Source: Cacajao melanocephalus (lineage: Eukaryota > Chordata > Mammalia > Primates > Pitheciidae). Taken from it: a DNA stretch of 64,000 nucleotides. The notes beneath the pieces were generated by a model. It ran no database searches. It was not told the origin of the DNA and worked only from the letters and a program-made list of their open reading frames with translations. This document shows, piece after piece, positions 9,891 to 21,409 of this stretch; the stretch's first letter is position 1; every line of letters starts with the position of its first letter. Location of the stretch: positions 1 to 64,000 of the forward strand of contig CAUYLG010041594.1 in the NCBI GenBank assembly GCA_963573385.1, in the 5' to 3' direction. A program made the position numbers and the translations under genes.

Positions 9891-12785
9891 TTGATGAATA
9901 TTTTCATTGAACCATGGTCAGGGAGTGTGCTTGATGTGATTTGATTTTTTTGGATTTATTGAGACTTGCTTTATGACTGAGCATGTGGTTGATCTTAGAA
10001 TATGTTCTGCATGAAGATGAGAAAAATGTTTATTCTATGGTTGTTGGGTGGAATATTCCATAGATATCTATTAGGTTCCATTTGTCAAGTGTTGAGTTTA
10101 AGTCCAGAATTTCTTTATTAGTTTTCCTCCTTGATGGTCTGTCTAACACTGTCAGTGGGGTATTGAAGTCTCCACTGTCATTGTGTGGCTAAGTTTTTTG
10201 TAGCTTAAGAACTTATTCTATAAATCTGGGTGCTCCAATGTTGGGCACACATATATTCAGGTTAGTTAAGCCTTATTGAATTGTACCCTTTAACATTATG
10301 CAATGTCCTGCTTTAAAGTCTGTTTATCTGATCTAAGAATAGCAACTCAGGCTCTATTTTGTTTTGTTTGCATGGTAGATCTTTCTTCACATCTTTAATT
10401 TGAGCCTGTGTGTATGTTGTTATATGAGATGGTTCTCTGGAAGACAGCAGGCAGCTGGGTCTTGTCTTTTTATCCAGCTTGCCAATCTATGTCTTTTAAG
10501 TGGGGAATTTAGCCCATTTACATTCAGGGTTAGTATTGATATGTAAGATTTTGATCCTCTCACTGTATTGTTAGCTGGTTGTTATATAGACTTGATTGTG
10601 TAGTTGCTTTACAGTGTTTGTGAGCTATGCGCTTAAGTGTGTTTTTGTGGTAACAGGTGTCATTCTTTTAATTCCATGTCTTGTAAGGGTGGTCTAGGGG
10701 TAACCAATTCCCTCAGTGTTTGGTTGTCTGAGAAGGATTTTATTTCTCCTTTGCATATGAAGCTTAGGTTGGTGGGATATGAAATTCCTTGGTGGAATTT
10801 ATTTTCTTTAAGGATACTGACATTAGGCTTCTAATCTCTTCTGGCTTGTAAGGTTTTGATGAGAAGTCCACTGTTAGCCTGAAAGGATTTCCTTTTTATG
10901 TGACCTTACCCTTCTCTTTAGCTGCCTTTAAAATTTTTTCTTTTGTGTTAACCTTGGTGAATCTGATGACCATGTGCCTTGGAGATGGTTATATTGTATA
11001 GTATCTAGCCAGGTTCTCTATATTTCTTGAATTTTCCTATTAACCTCTTTAGTGAGATTAGGGAAATCTTTGTGGAATACATTTTCAAATATATTTTCCA
11101 AGATGCCTTCTCTGCTAATGAGCCATAGGTTTTTTCTCTTTACATAATCCCACATTTCTCATAGTTTTCATTAACTTTTGTAGTTTTTTTTTTATTTATC
11201 TGACTGAGTTGATTTGAAGAACTGGTCTTTGAGTGCTGAGGTTCTTTCCTCAACTTGGTCTATTCTGGTACTGTAGTGAATTTTTAAGTTCCAGAAGCTA
11301 AGTTTGGTTCTTTTTTAAAATGGCTGTTTCATCATTCAGCTCTTGTATTGTTTTATTGGATTTCTTGGATTCCTTGGGTTGGGTTTCAATTTTCTTCTAA
11401 ATTTCAATAAGCTTCCTTGTCATCCAGATTCTGAATTTTATGTCTACCATTCCAGTGTGGTTAAGAACCATTGCTAGGGAGCCAATGGGTTCATTTGGAG
11501 GTAAGGGGATACTCTGGCCTTTTGAATGTTCAGAGTTGTTGCACTGATTCTTTCTTACCTGGGAGGGCTGGTGTTCCTTCAAATTGTTAAGTTGAGTATA
11601 GTCAGTTGGCTTAGGTTCTGTATGTTTCCAGAGGTCCAAGGCTCTGTACAGGGCTTTTACTTGTGGCTGGATTCTTACCCTTGGATTCACAGGTGTGTAT
11701 GTTAGCAGAATATTTTTGGCAGTGTAGGTTGAACTGCCATCCAGTAGTTGGGACTTAAGAGTAATGGCCAGTAGATAGGCTCTTAGCCATGTGGCTCTTT
11801 TGTATTTCCTCACATTTTCAGATGTGCTCTGCAGTGGTAAGGAAGAGAGAAATGACCCCCTCACCAGGTCTGCTCCTGGGCCTTGGGGGAACTCCTCCAA
11901 TCACTGGTGCCACACTCATGTTTCTTTAGTAGGTGTTCTTCGCTATTGGACTCATTGGGTAGAGGCTGCAACAGTGAGATAGGCCACACCATTTCTGGAC
12001 AGGCCCTGTAGAGAAAGGCGTACCCTACTCCCACACCAGTTCACAAACCTGTGTGTCTCACTGCTGTCAGTGATCTGAGAGTTGGGGCTCTTCCCTAGCT
12101 TGAGTTCTGGCCATAGGTCTCAGCTTAACACTTTCTAATATTGACTGGCCCATGGCTCACTGTTGGGCTCTGCCTGTGCTGGGGGATCCAAAGCTCTCCC
12201 AGGTCACTGGGAAAGTACTCAGGCGGAGCAAAGCACCCAGGCTGGGCAGCAGAGATGGTGCTGGGCACATGCTCTTGCAGGACTGCCAGGCAGAAGCGTA
12301 GTGAGGGGCTGGTGAGGGATGGCCAGCAGAACACAAATGTCCCAGGGGGATGGATGCCGATGGTCCCACTCCACCAGAGCTCCTTCACACACAAAAGCCA
12401 CTGGGCTCTGCACTGGCTGAAGGCCTGTCTCTGCTTCCTCTTTCAGTAAATCCATTTTCAGCTCAAATATTTACGGAGGTCACAGGAACCTCCTTATCTG
12501 GGATCCCACAGATCAGTGGCAAGAGTGGCCTGTGCCTCAGTCCCTTCACTCAACCCTTCCCCAGGAGATTTTTGCTAGGAACTAGCCCTGGCATCTGAGT
12601 AGCCTAAACATGGTTCCAAGCTTTGCCCTCTTACAGCCTCTGAGTCTGTGTCACCTCTCTATCCACCCTCAGTGTGTTCTCTCTGAAGACTTGCTCAAAT
12701 TACATTGGTTTACTTGGTATTTTGGTCCCTTTCCATGGAAGTAGTGCTTCCTGGTGTGTCTACTCAGCCATCTTGTCCTCCATCT
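9891..12785 (-). mobile_element. L1 5' half: 5'UTR, ORF1 and start of ORF2
   Basis: Read on the minus strand, the element starts near 12785 with an 'aagatggctgagtagacac'-type 5' end. The 5'UTR runs to about 11560. ORF1 (RNA-binding trimer protein) decays through about 10600; the RRM/C-terminal region shows at 11000-10650. The inter-ORF spacer and ORF2 start lie near 10565, followed by about 225 codons of the endonuclease domain to 9891. The rest of ORF2, the 3'UTR and the tail are missing, the reverse of the usual 5' truncation. Frames are broken by many changes. It looks L1PB/L1MA-like in age and sits inside an older L1. Confidence 0.85.
11397..11900 (-). pseudogene. L1 5'UTR / ORF1 N-terminal open stretch
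   Basis: A 167-codon open frame on the L1 strand. Its last 60 or so codons (from KNQCNN to the end, with PPNEP and KFRIWM) match the N-terminal segment of ORF1 of L1PB/L1MA-type elements. The preceding 100 codons lie in what is normally 5'UTR, so the first Met is not a natural start. The stop near 11397 cuts ORF1 before its coiled coil. Not a functional gene. Confidence 0.7.
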
Positions 12786-13160
12786 CTCCAGTTTAACATT
12801 TTAAAATTACTATAATTTGCTACATGAATAGAATAAAAGAGAATAGTCTGAATATATTATATAATAATCTCAACAGATACAGAAAGTGCATTTAATTAAA
12901 TTCAGTATTTGTTCCTTAAAAACCAGAAAGAGAAGGGAAATTAATAGCTAATAAAAGGTATGGACAAAAATACCTACAGCAAATATGATATTTATTAGTA
13001 AAACATAAAAGGTTTCCTCCCCCAAACTAGGAATGAAACAAAAATGTTGGCTATCATTATTTGTATTTGTCACCATATCAGAGGCACAGTGCAATAAGAG
13101 AAGAGAAATAAGTATTTGGGTTGAAGTAAAAATAAAAGTGCCAACTTATCCTTCTTTATT
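12786..13160 (+). mobile_element. old L1 (L1M-type), 3' piece of the split copy
   Basis: Resumes the RT region left at 9744. It begins with 'gtttaacattttaaaatta' and continues through 'atctcaacagatacagaaa', 'aaatacctacagcaaatatg' and the 'cagtgcaataagag' block just before the catalytic box region. Order and strand agree with the 9430-9744 piece, so the two are one copy split by the antisense L1. Confidence 0.75.
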
Positions 13161-13169
13161 ATGTTTGTG

Positions 13170-13505
13170 TAGTAAATTACACCACATTCTAAAAGGGGTT
13201 AAAATCTGAGGGCTCTCTGCAGGCAGCACTCCCAGCATTTTACAACTGCCTCAGATAAGGGAGTCACCTTGCTCTAGACCATACTGCCTTCTCAGAGCAG
13301 CCTTATCCAATAACCGGTGGATATGCATGTACAAAATCCCAGCTCTATCACTTAAACTTGAGGGTTATAGCTGTAGAGTTTTATGTACAGTTGACTGAGA
13401 CCTTTGTTGAGATTGTATCATAGTCCAACTTCTCCTGCTTAGTCCCACTTTATTCACATCCCTTCCATGAGTGTTGATTACAAAAGTTTCCTGTACACCA
13501 ATAAT
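13170..13505 (+). mobile_element. probable ERVL-class LTR remnant
   Basis: The segment 'cttctcctgcttagtccca' to 'tttcctgtacaccaa' resembles the 3' part of ERVL LTRs. The subfamily is not identified and there is no clear TG...CA boundary. Low-confidence call. Confidence 0.35.
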
Positions 13506-15065
13506 AATATTGGTATTAGAAGTAGTTAAAGAAAACAGATGCTAAGATGGGATTTTGGAGCTGGATCACTTGCTGCTGTCCAAGTGCAAGGAAGAATCAT
13601 TGTTAGTGGTAAGAATACGATAGTTCCTGGCATGAGGTGGCAATGCAATTATTAGAGTTTTTACTGCTGGTTAACTAGGATAGCATACTAGCAGACGGGA
13701 ATTCACAAGTTGGTACAATAGCAGGCATTTGAGAAACAATGTGGTAACCACAAAAAAAGGACAGTCATCTTGGATAGCTACTACTAAGCTACTTGGATAG
13801 CTACTACCGACACTCTGGAAAAAGATCATGAAAGACTGAAAGTAATTAATCAGCCGTGAAAAGTGAAATGAAGAGGTCCTCCTTGGTAGCAAATAAAGAT
13901 GCTTACATCTGATACAGCCTAAGGGCAGAGAGAGCTGAGGACCAGGCCCAAAACTTCATCACAGAAGTGACAAAATTTTTAAAGTTAAACTCTAAACCTA
14001 GGCACATCTATTATATCTGGACCTTGATTAGGAAAGAGGAGTATTAAAGTAGACTAAAACTTTAAATATCAAGGTTGCCTGAGCCTCTGAACATATAGAA
14101 ATGGTGCACAAAGGCCTTAATGGGCTACCACTTCCCCGTATTTGAAGACTGCAGACATCTCTCCCCTGCAAGACACATGCCAACCACTTCTTCAGGGTAT
14201 GCCTCCATTTTCATTGTGGCCAATAGGACTATAAATAACAAGGATCAAGTCCAAAATAACTTGGGCAGGGATATACTGGGCCTGATAAGGGAGAAAAGGA
14301 TATAGACTTAAAGGAGATGCAAGATCTAGGTAACATGTACTAGCAGAAACTAGAAGATGTTAATGGAACTATACTCTGAAGATGCTCGATCCAGGGAGAG
14401 AATATAACATTCAATAAGACACAGTTGATTGACCTGGGAATACTCTGTCAAATGCAGAGTTTAACATCCTGGCAAAGACCCAGAAAGATGGCACAAATAC
14501 ATTGTTAGAGTGGCTTCTACAAACATGAAAATAGTGATGGCCTACAGCAAATGAAGTAAAAATGCTAGGGAAGCCAGAAGCCAGTAAAGCCGGAAATGCC
14601 AATAAAGAATCACCATGCCAGTCAACGGGAGGAGAGAACAAAAGGATTAGAGAATTGGGTGTATTAAGTCCAATTACCCATCATATGTCTGTGGTCCCGA
14701 GGCAATGTCTGCTGGATACACCACTTACCAAATGAGGCAGATTACCACCTGCACTACAGTCTACTCCGTTTACAACTCCAATTCGCCTCTCCATAGAGCT
14801 TCTGAAACAGCTACCCCAGAACTCCCATGGGCTTCTTTTCCCAAGGGAAACTCAAATGAAGGCTAATGATATAATCTTCAGTCCCTGCCACTTGCAGCTG
14901 GTCCCAGAGCTATAACTAACAGACACTATTTCACTCTTCTCTGCCATTTTAGACTCTCCTCACCTTTAGCTAGCACCTCTGATGGATTCAGTGGCTTACC
15001 TGATGTTGTGATCCAGATCCTTATCCTGGAGCAGTCCGAGCTCCTGTTCACTGTGCTCTTCCCAA
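13506..15065 (+). mobile_element. possible decayed ERVL/MaLR interior
   Basis: The words 'ttggtattagaagtagttaa' and 'gattttggagctgga' directly after the LTR-like segment resemble the start of ERVL/MaLR interiors. The remaining 1.4 kb has that texture but no protein motif that I can name, and no frame above 80 codons. A 16-nt unit is repeated at 13769-13784 and 13792-13807. Confidence 0.3.
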
Positions 15066-15069
15066 GCCA

Positions 15070-15146
15070 TAGCTGCTGTACTTGTGTATTTACAGATAAT
15101 ATCTGTAAATAGCTGCTGTACTTGTGTACTTACAGATGATATCTGT
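15070..15146. repeat. 40-bp tandem duplication with internal hairpin
   Basis: Two copies of a 37-nt unit (15070-15106 and 15110-15146) with two mismatches and a 40-bp period. Each contains a short palindrome; in copy 1 'ttacagat' and 'atctgtaa' surround three bases. Confidence 0.9.
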
Positions 15147-15273
15147 CAAGCATCCAAGTGGATCATCCGGGCACCAGACCTATTCCTCCCTGCTCTCACT
15201 GTGCATCCACAGTTCTATCACTTCATGATATTTGGGTACATAATGATCTCTTCAAAGGCCTTATAAAACATTG

Positions 15274-15453
15274 ACTCAAAGAGAAGAAACATATACATGT
15301 ATGTGTATATATATATATACACACACACACATGTATATATATACAAATACATGTATATATATACAAATACATGTATATATATATACACACATACATATAC
15401 ATATATATGTGTATATATATGTACACAAATATATATGTTTCTTCTCTTTGAGT
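15274..15453. repeat. TA/CA microsatellite inside a perfect 22-nt inverted repeat
   Basis: Left arm 15274-15295 ('actcaaagagaagaaacat' plus 'ata') and right arm 15432-15453 are exact reverse complements. Between them are TATA, CACA and TGTA runs that can pair in the same register. The whole 180 bp can form a long hairpin. Confidence 0.93.
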
Positions 15454-15533
15454 TTATATATATACATACATACATATATGTGTATATACATACAAAAATA
15501 TATATATGTGTATATATATATATGCATGGATAG
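15454..15533. repeat. TA/CATA microsatellite
   Basis: Continuation of alternating TA, CATA and GTGTATA runs beyond the inverted arm. Confidence 0.9.
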
Positions 15534-15555
15534 AGAAAAAAATAAAAAATTAAAT

Positions 15556-16365
15556 TAAGAATTTTTGTAGTTCAAAAGCCAAATTTAAGCAAGTAAAAAA
15601 GCAGAGTGGGATAATTCATTTTCAAGACATATATCTGATAAATATTTCCAATATATAAAGAAATCCCACAAATTACATGGAAGGGAAAAATTAACCCAAT
15701 AAAAAAATAGGTGAAAGTCTTTCAGAAAGAGGATATCTAAATGACCAACAAACATATGAAAAGCTATATCTTACTAGTAATAAAGGAAAAGAAAATTAAA
15801 GTAATAGTGAATGTCATTGTGATTCAACTAGAAAAGCTACATTGCAGAAGACAGAGAACATCAAGTGTTGGTGAAGACATGGAATGACTGAACTTTCACT
15901 AACTGCTGGTTTAGAAATGTAAGTTAGTACAACTACTTTGACAGCATCAACTAAAGCTGGACATACAAACATCCTGTATATTAAGCAAGTCTATACATAC
16001 ATATACCAAAGCTTGTACAAAAACCTTCATAATAGCAGTATTTTTGATAGTCAAAAACTAAAAAAACTCAAATGCCCATTAATGGTAAAATAGACTGTAG
16101 TACACTCAATAAAGGACTACCAAATAACACCTTGATTCCATTCACATACATTTAAAAACCAGGTAAACCCTATCCGTGATGATAAAAAGGGGGGTTAGTC
16201 ACTGAAAAGGAGGACAAGGGGCATTTTTGAGGATGGTTGTGGTCAGTGATATTCAGTTTCCTGATTTAAGTACATACCCAGGTGTCTTCACTGGGAAAAA
16301 ATACATTGAGCGGTACACTTATGATTATGTACTTTCCTATATGTATATTATAGTTCAGTTAAAAT
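15556..16365 (+). mobile_element. old L1 (L1ME-type) 3' end
   Basis: Plus-strand remains of the ORF2 C-terminus and 3'UTR. The order is 'aacccaataaaaaaatagg', 'agtgttggtgaagacatgg', 'tgtacaaaaaccttcataat', then the 'ggtgtcttcact' and 'gtacacttatgat' blocks typical of L1ME 3'UTRs. Many substitutions and deletions; no frame. Confidence 0.75.
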
Positions 16366-16589
16366 GTTGAAAAATAAATTGAGGCAACCAGTAGATTCTA
16401 GAAAAATAGAACATTGTTGTACTTGTGATGAAATCTTTGTGTTTGAGTGGCTTTGTGTGTTGCCTTTGTTCCATCAACACACCAAGCTTGTTTCCTCACT
16501 CACAGGCCCAGGTATTATCTAGCCTGTTAGCCTGGTTTTCCTCATGGTAGTAACTGGTGTTTGAAATTGTTTGCCTGTTCTAGGGTAAT

Positions 16590-16705
16590 GCCAACTGAGT
16601 GACAGCATATATCTTGTCTCTTGTTTACAGCTGTATCTCTGGCACCTAGATCAGTGCCTGACACACAGTTGGAGCTCAGTAAATATTTGCTGAATAAATG
16701 AGAGA
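16590..16705 (+). repeat. L2 3' end
   Basis: The block 'cagtgcctgacacacagt', 'ggagctcagtaaatatttg' and 'ctgaataaatgag' is the conserved end of the old LINE L2. Confidence 0.8.
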
Positions 16706-17050
16706 GAAAAAGATATCGAGAATATGTATGATAAAAAGACAAAGGCCATTGCTTGACCAGAAGTTAAACGTATTCCAACACTGGATTTATTCAGTGATAT
16801 TTACATTTTGTAACTATGCATAGGATCTATTAATCTTAAAATTAGGGCAGACAATATAACAACTTTTGTTACTGTGGATCTGTAGCTCTCTGTCTCCTCA
16901 TTCCCATTTCATCCTTCAAAATAACAATTTTAAAAACAGTATTCTTTATAATAATAACTATAAAGATTTATTAGGTATGCAACTACACATTAAGGCAGGA
17001 AAGACTAAATGTAATAAAGTAGCAAAGTGGAAGGACTAGATTATAAGCAC
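16706..17050. other. unannotated unique DNA
   Basis: Nothing recognised. Confidence 0.45.
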
Positions 17051-17054
17051 TACC

Positions 17055-17250
17055 AGAGTTTGGAAAAAGAAGAGTTCTTCTGTAGCTGAAGCAATGAGAA
17101 CACTTGACTGAAGATGGAGTTTGAGTTGCTGTAAGGATGAATAGGACAGGAAGAGGGACAGAGTGTAGGGTGGGGGGAAGCAACATAAGAACATGGATTC
17201 CTGTGTCCATACTGCTCTGGCTGGGGTTCAGGGCAAAGTGATAAGATGCA
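17055..17250 (+). repeat. L2 fragment
   Basis: 'gaagatggagtttgagttgc' followed by 'ggatgaataggacaggaag' and a G-rich run fits the L2 3' region. Weakly conserved. Confidence 0.5.
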
Positions 17251-17471
17251 GATCAGTCATGGAAACTTGGAGGAAGAAGGAGGAAATGTAGTTCAAGAGC
17301 CCAATATAAATGTTTAAGCACCTGGGGAAGCATCTATCTCAAGTTCATTGCTTACTTCTGTTCTCAGAACTACATTCATTATTATTAGCGATTATAAAAA
17401 GCCTTGGCCTTATCTTTCCTAGTGGGTCAATCATAGGATTTGGTTGTGGGATAACGATATTGATAAGGGTG

Positions 17472-17533
17472 TGATCTGTGTCTGTGTGTATCTGTGTATG
17501 TGTATGTGTGTGCGTACGTATGTATATACACAT
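17472..17533 (+). repeat. impure (GT)n microsatellite
   Basis: GT and GTAT units with interruptions, running into ACGTATGTATA. Confidence 0.85.
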
Positions 17534-17649
17534 CACAGCAGTGTTTTAGTGCTTATTCACGTCCCCAAATCACTAAAATTGTTTCTTTCAGAAATAGCTG
17601 TTCAAAGCTTTCTATACTCATGAAATAAAAATTGAGGTCCAATGTGAAC

Positions 17650-17860
17650 TACCAAATTGGGACAGAAAGATGAAAAAGAAACAGTTTTAGCTTTTAAGGA
17701 GCTGTCTAGTAGGAGAGAACTATCTACCCAAACAACTGCCATTCAATGGGATATGTATGGTATCAGAATCATATTTAAGTTGTGATAGAACCAGACAGAG
17801 ACAGTAATCAAAATTGCTTGGTGCAGGAGGTAGTCAGGCAAAGGAAAGATAATTTGACAT
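17650..17860 (+). repeat. L2 fragment
   Basis: 'ttttaaggagctgtctagta' and the following 'ccaaacaactgcc' match the L2 segment 'aaggagctcacagtctagt' and on. Divergent. Confidence 0.55.
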
Positions 17861-18345
17861 GACTGGTCATTAGGTTCTCCCACAACATACCGATTTGGCT
17901 GTCTGGAGTCTGTGATATTGTTATTGCCAACCCTCAACCAATCAAAATAGAAAAATGAGAGATGAGCAGGAGGCACAAATGACAGTGTATGGGTTCAAAT
18001 GACTGATGTGGCCTATAGAAGGAGAAAGAGACACAGTAAAAAAAGATTAGTTATAAGGTAAAGGTAGAGATATTACACCTGGATCTGGATGAAAAGCTTC
18101 TCTCGAGACAGTGAAAGATCTGGCAACACCTGGCCTTTGCCTTTTCACATACCAAAGTGGCTTGTGTTCTTTGGTTTGCCATAGTTCCTACCCATCCCTT
18201 GTTAGGAAACTACCCTTCCCTTCTTGTTCCTGTGTGCATTTGAACTTGATCCTTAGTTAATAGGATTGTAGGGTCAGAGAACAGCTGAGGGTAGCTGTAG
18301 CACATGGTACTGGATAATAAAAATTGAGTTCTATGAAAATGTCAT
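17861..18345. other. unannotated unique DNA
   Basis: Nothing recognised before the solo LTR. Confidence 0.45.
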
Positions 18346-18350
18346 GTACC

Positions 18351-18739
18351 TGTCTTAGTTCATTTTCTCTTGCTATAACTGAATGCTCCCAAACTGGGTA
18401 ATTTACGAAAAATAGAAATTTGTTTAACTCACATTTCTGGAGGTTGAGATGTCCAAAAGTGTGGTGCTGGCATCTGCTGAGGGTCTTCCCATGGCGGAAG
18501 GCAGGAAGTGGAAGTGAGCACATTAGAAAGAGAGAGAAAATCAGGCCAAACCCATCATTTTATGAGGTGCCAACTCACATGGTAACTAACCCACTCCCAG
18601 GATAATGGCATTAATCCATGTGTGAGTGTGGAGCCCTCATTGCCCAATCACCTCTTAAAGGCCCCACCTCTTAATACTGCTAAAATGGCAATTAAGTTTC
18701 CAACAAATAAACTTTGAGGGACATATTCAAGCTATAGCA
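18351..18739 (-). mobile_element. MaLR solo LTR (MST/MLT1-like)
   Basis: A 389-bp LTR in minus orientation with TG...CA ends on the plus strand ('tgtcttagttcat' to 'caagctatagca'). Internal MaLR landmarks: 'actgggtaatttacg', 'cttcccatggcggaagg', 'ggccccacctcttaatact'. Exact 5-bp target duplications 'gtacc' at 18346-18350 and 18740-18744. No interior, so a solo LTR left by recombination. Confidence 0.9.
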
Positions 18740-18744
18740 GTACC

Positions 18745-19917
18745 ATCAGGGAAGGCCATTAACCTGCAGTCATACGCCAAAACATTTGAAAAGTCTGCTG
18801 TGAAACTGTGCATTCATTGATTAATTAAGATGTTACCTTAAAGAGTGGCACCCTTAGCAGCATTTGTGTCCTTAACATACTTCATTATTCCAGGGTGGCT
18901 GTGAGGATTAAAATATGAGAACAAACATAAAAGTGTTCTACAAAATGGATGTGGTTTACAAATATGAGAGAATGTAAAGAACAAAAAAAATTGGATGCAA
19001 TAAACTTCTACAATTAGTACATTTCAGAGGAGACTGTGTTTTAGTATCACTTGACTGTGTTCTAGTACTACCTTCAATATCAACATATGGCTACTGTGGG
19101 TGAATGTGATAGTAACCCACACTGGTGATGACCGCAAGACACATCCCAGGCATTCTTAAGTTTCTGCTTGCAAACCTATTACAGGCACACTCTTGTGATT
19201 TTTAAGCCTTTCTTGAGCCTGTTATATAGTAAAGAAAATAACACCTTAAAAAACAGGAAAGCTAGTATGCATAAGCAGACTAGTGAATCAAAGCAGCTTA
19301 GAAACCCAGCAGTAAATGTATCTTTTCCTGACATTTAATCCAGCAAGTGGAGATGCTCTGCAGTTAATATGAAGGATAGTTATTTTCACTTCCTCATTAG
19401 AAACTTGGCTTCTTGAATGCCAACTCTCTTATTGTAATTAGTAAAAGAACCCATTCAAACATTGAACGAGGGTCTCCCTCCAATCAGAAAATAATAATAA
19501 TAGTAATAATAAGGAATCCTCCTTTCTCTGGAGAAAGGGGACAGAAATGAAACTGTTGGACAGAGAGAGTAAGGGCAGGAGAATAATTTCCTCCTCAGCA
19601 CATTTCCCAGAAGATCCACCTTTTCAGCAATTTGTTTTGTAAGCTTATATGATGACATCATGGCTGTTGAGAGCAGTGTAAAATGTTAGTAGAGGAAGCA
19701 GTGTGAAAACAAAACAGTGAGAAGATAAAGTGTGGTGCCTTTTAATGTACTTAGTTTCTCACCATCCAACAGAGCAGCCCCCCATTCTCATCCCAAGTGC
19801 CCCTATCGCAATTCCCCTAATGTTAGAATCTGCCCTGGAGTGGGGAAAATTAGTATGGTTAACCAGGATGAGGGTTTTTGTGAGCAAGTTTGCTAAAGAA
19901 TACAGGCAGATGCCACA
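18745..19917. other. unannotated unique DNA with a short (AAT)n
   Basis: A small AAT-rich run lies at about 19488-19512. Nothing else recognised. Confidence 0.5.
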
Positions 19918-20106
19918 GAATGATAGTTCTCAGTCATGGCTGAACAGAATCACCCGGGAAAGCTTTTTAAAAATATCCACACCCAACCTCTTCCCATGCC
20001 TTCTCCAACAATTAAATCAATCTCTGGAGGTGGCATTCAGGCATAGAGATGTTTGAAAAGCTCCTCAGATGGTTTTAATGTGCAGCCAATGTGAGAACCA
20101 CAGCCT
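19918..20106 (+). mobile_element. MER5A-like hAT MITE
   Basis: Terminal inverted motifs 'gttctcagtcatggctg' and 'cagccaatgtgagaacc', with 'aagctttttaaaaatat' and 'aaaagctcctcagatgg' inside. This is the layout of MER5A, a nonautonomous hAT-Charlie element of about 190 bp. It is essentially full length. Confidence 0.88.
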
Positions 20107-21240
20107 TCGAGGTTTAGGTCAGTTTCTGAAGCCCCGTGTGCCACAGCAGGGGCTTTCAGGTTGTCCATGTTGGCTCAGCGGCCAGCAATAGTCTTCAGAA
20201 GGACACCTGGGGAGAGAATGCCTGTCTTGCTGCTTTCACCATAAGCCCCATCCCACTGCTCCATGGCCTTCTCCTTTCTCCATTCTCTGGAATGTCTGCC
20301 ATTTTACTGGGCCGGCATGCAGTCATGCTACTTCTAGTAACAGCATCTCTGCTCTTCCCTGCATAACCAGCTTGCCTGCTGTTTCCAACTCTGAGCTCTG
20401 AAGGTCACAAGGTTGTGGCACCACCCATGGGGCCTGAAACACCCTGTCCCCCACCTGATCTGGCCAATCAGAATATCAACTCCTCTCTCCCAGCTAATTG
20501 GGTCAGGAACAGCTCGTGACTGGATCCCAGCCAATGAGAGGCAAGTTTCCTTGAAGCCTTGAGAGCTGCACAGATATGTTTGTGCACTGGAGGTCCTGCG
20601 CTTCTTCTGATCCCCATGGAGCCCTAGGCAGCCTTGTGCAACGAGGATCTGCTGGGAGAGAGAAGGCAGCCTGAAGACGCCCAGGGCCCTGAAAGAGCCA
20701 TGTTGTGTTCAGAGTTGGAACGACCCCCAGGAATTCATGGTTTTGCAAGCTCTTGTCCTTCTTGCCTGAGTCAAATGGTATTGCCCTTTCTGTCATTTGC
20801 AGCTGTCCGCTCTGTCCTTTGGGAAGTGTCAGGAAGGCTCATGTGCAGGCAGCTGTGGCTGCACTGAAAGAAGATGTCCATGGGTCACCTCCATTGGAAG
20901 ACTTTGTCAGGTATAGCTGGCTCAAATGCATGCAGAGTGGGCTGTGGGCTGTGGTATCAGTTTCAGCCCCTGTTCCTTCTCTGGGTGCCCTTTTGCAGTG
21001 GGCAGCGTGGACAACCACCTCGAAGACTGCCCCGGGTGAGGTACACTTGGCTTTAGGCAGAAACCTCTTGCTGGGATCCCGCTGGGAGAGCCACAGGGGT
21101 GCCCCAAGACATGCCACCTTGATTTCATTTCCCCACTGATTCAGTTAGAACCAATTCAAGCTCACACCCCTCTCTCATGATACAGCATCACACAGGGCAA
21201 CTAGCAAAGAGAATTTAGTTACCGAGTCTCCATTTGGCAT
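20107..21240. other. GC-richer unannotated stretch with overlapping open frames
   Basis: The most GC-rich kilobase of the window. It holds open frames on both strands, the longest 144 codons at 20705-21139 on plus, none with a recognisable domain. Two CCAAT boxes sit at 20463-20471 ('ccaatcaga') and 20531-20539 ('ccaatgaga'). It could be a decayed LTR or unique DNA; I cannot decide. No splice or CpG-island evidence. Confidence 0.4.
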
Positions 21241-21250
21241 TCTGATTTGA

Positions 21251-21335
21251 ATAAAATATATGTAACATATATATATGTTATATGCTTACACAGTATATAT
21301 ATGTGTTACATATATTTTATTTACATATATATTTT

Positions 21336-21409
<74 letters not shown>

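Noticed and set aside
12125..12598. Overlapping frames of 60-102 codons on both strands
   Set aside because: They lie in the GC-richer L1 5'UTR of the antisense element.
318..12785. The antisense L1 pieces at 318-1735 and 9891-12785 as one copy split by 8 kb
   Set aside because: They are on the same strand and in the right order, but the first is far closer to consensus than the second, and the DNA between them holds its own older repeats (MIR) and no flanking duplication.
15218..15558. Several open frames of tyrosine/isoleucine-rich peptides
   Set aside because: They are translations of TATA/CACA microsatellite on both strands.
20705..21139. 144-codon frame as a gene
   Set aside because: GC-rich DNA with equally open frames on the other strand, no domain, no start context or splice evidence. 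Kept only as a finding.
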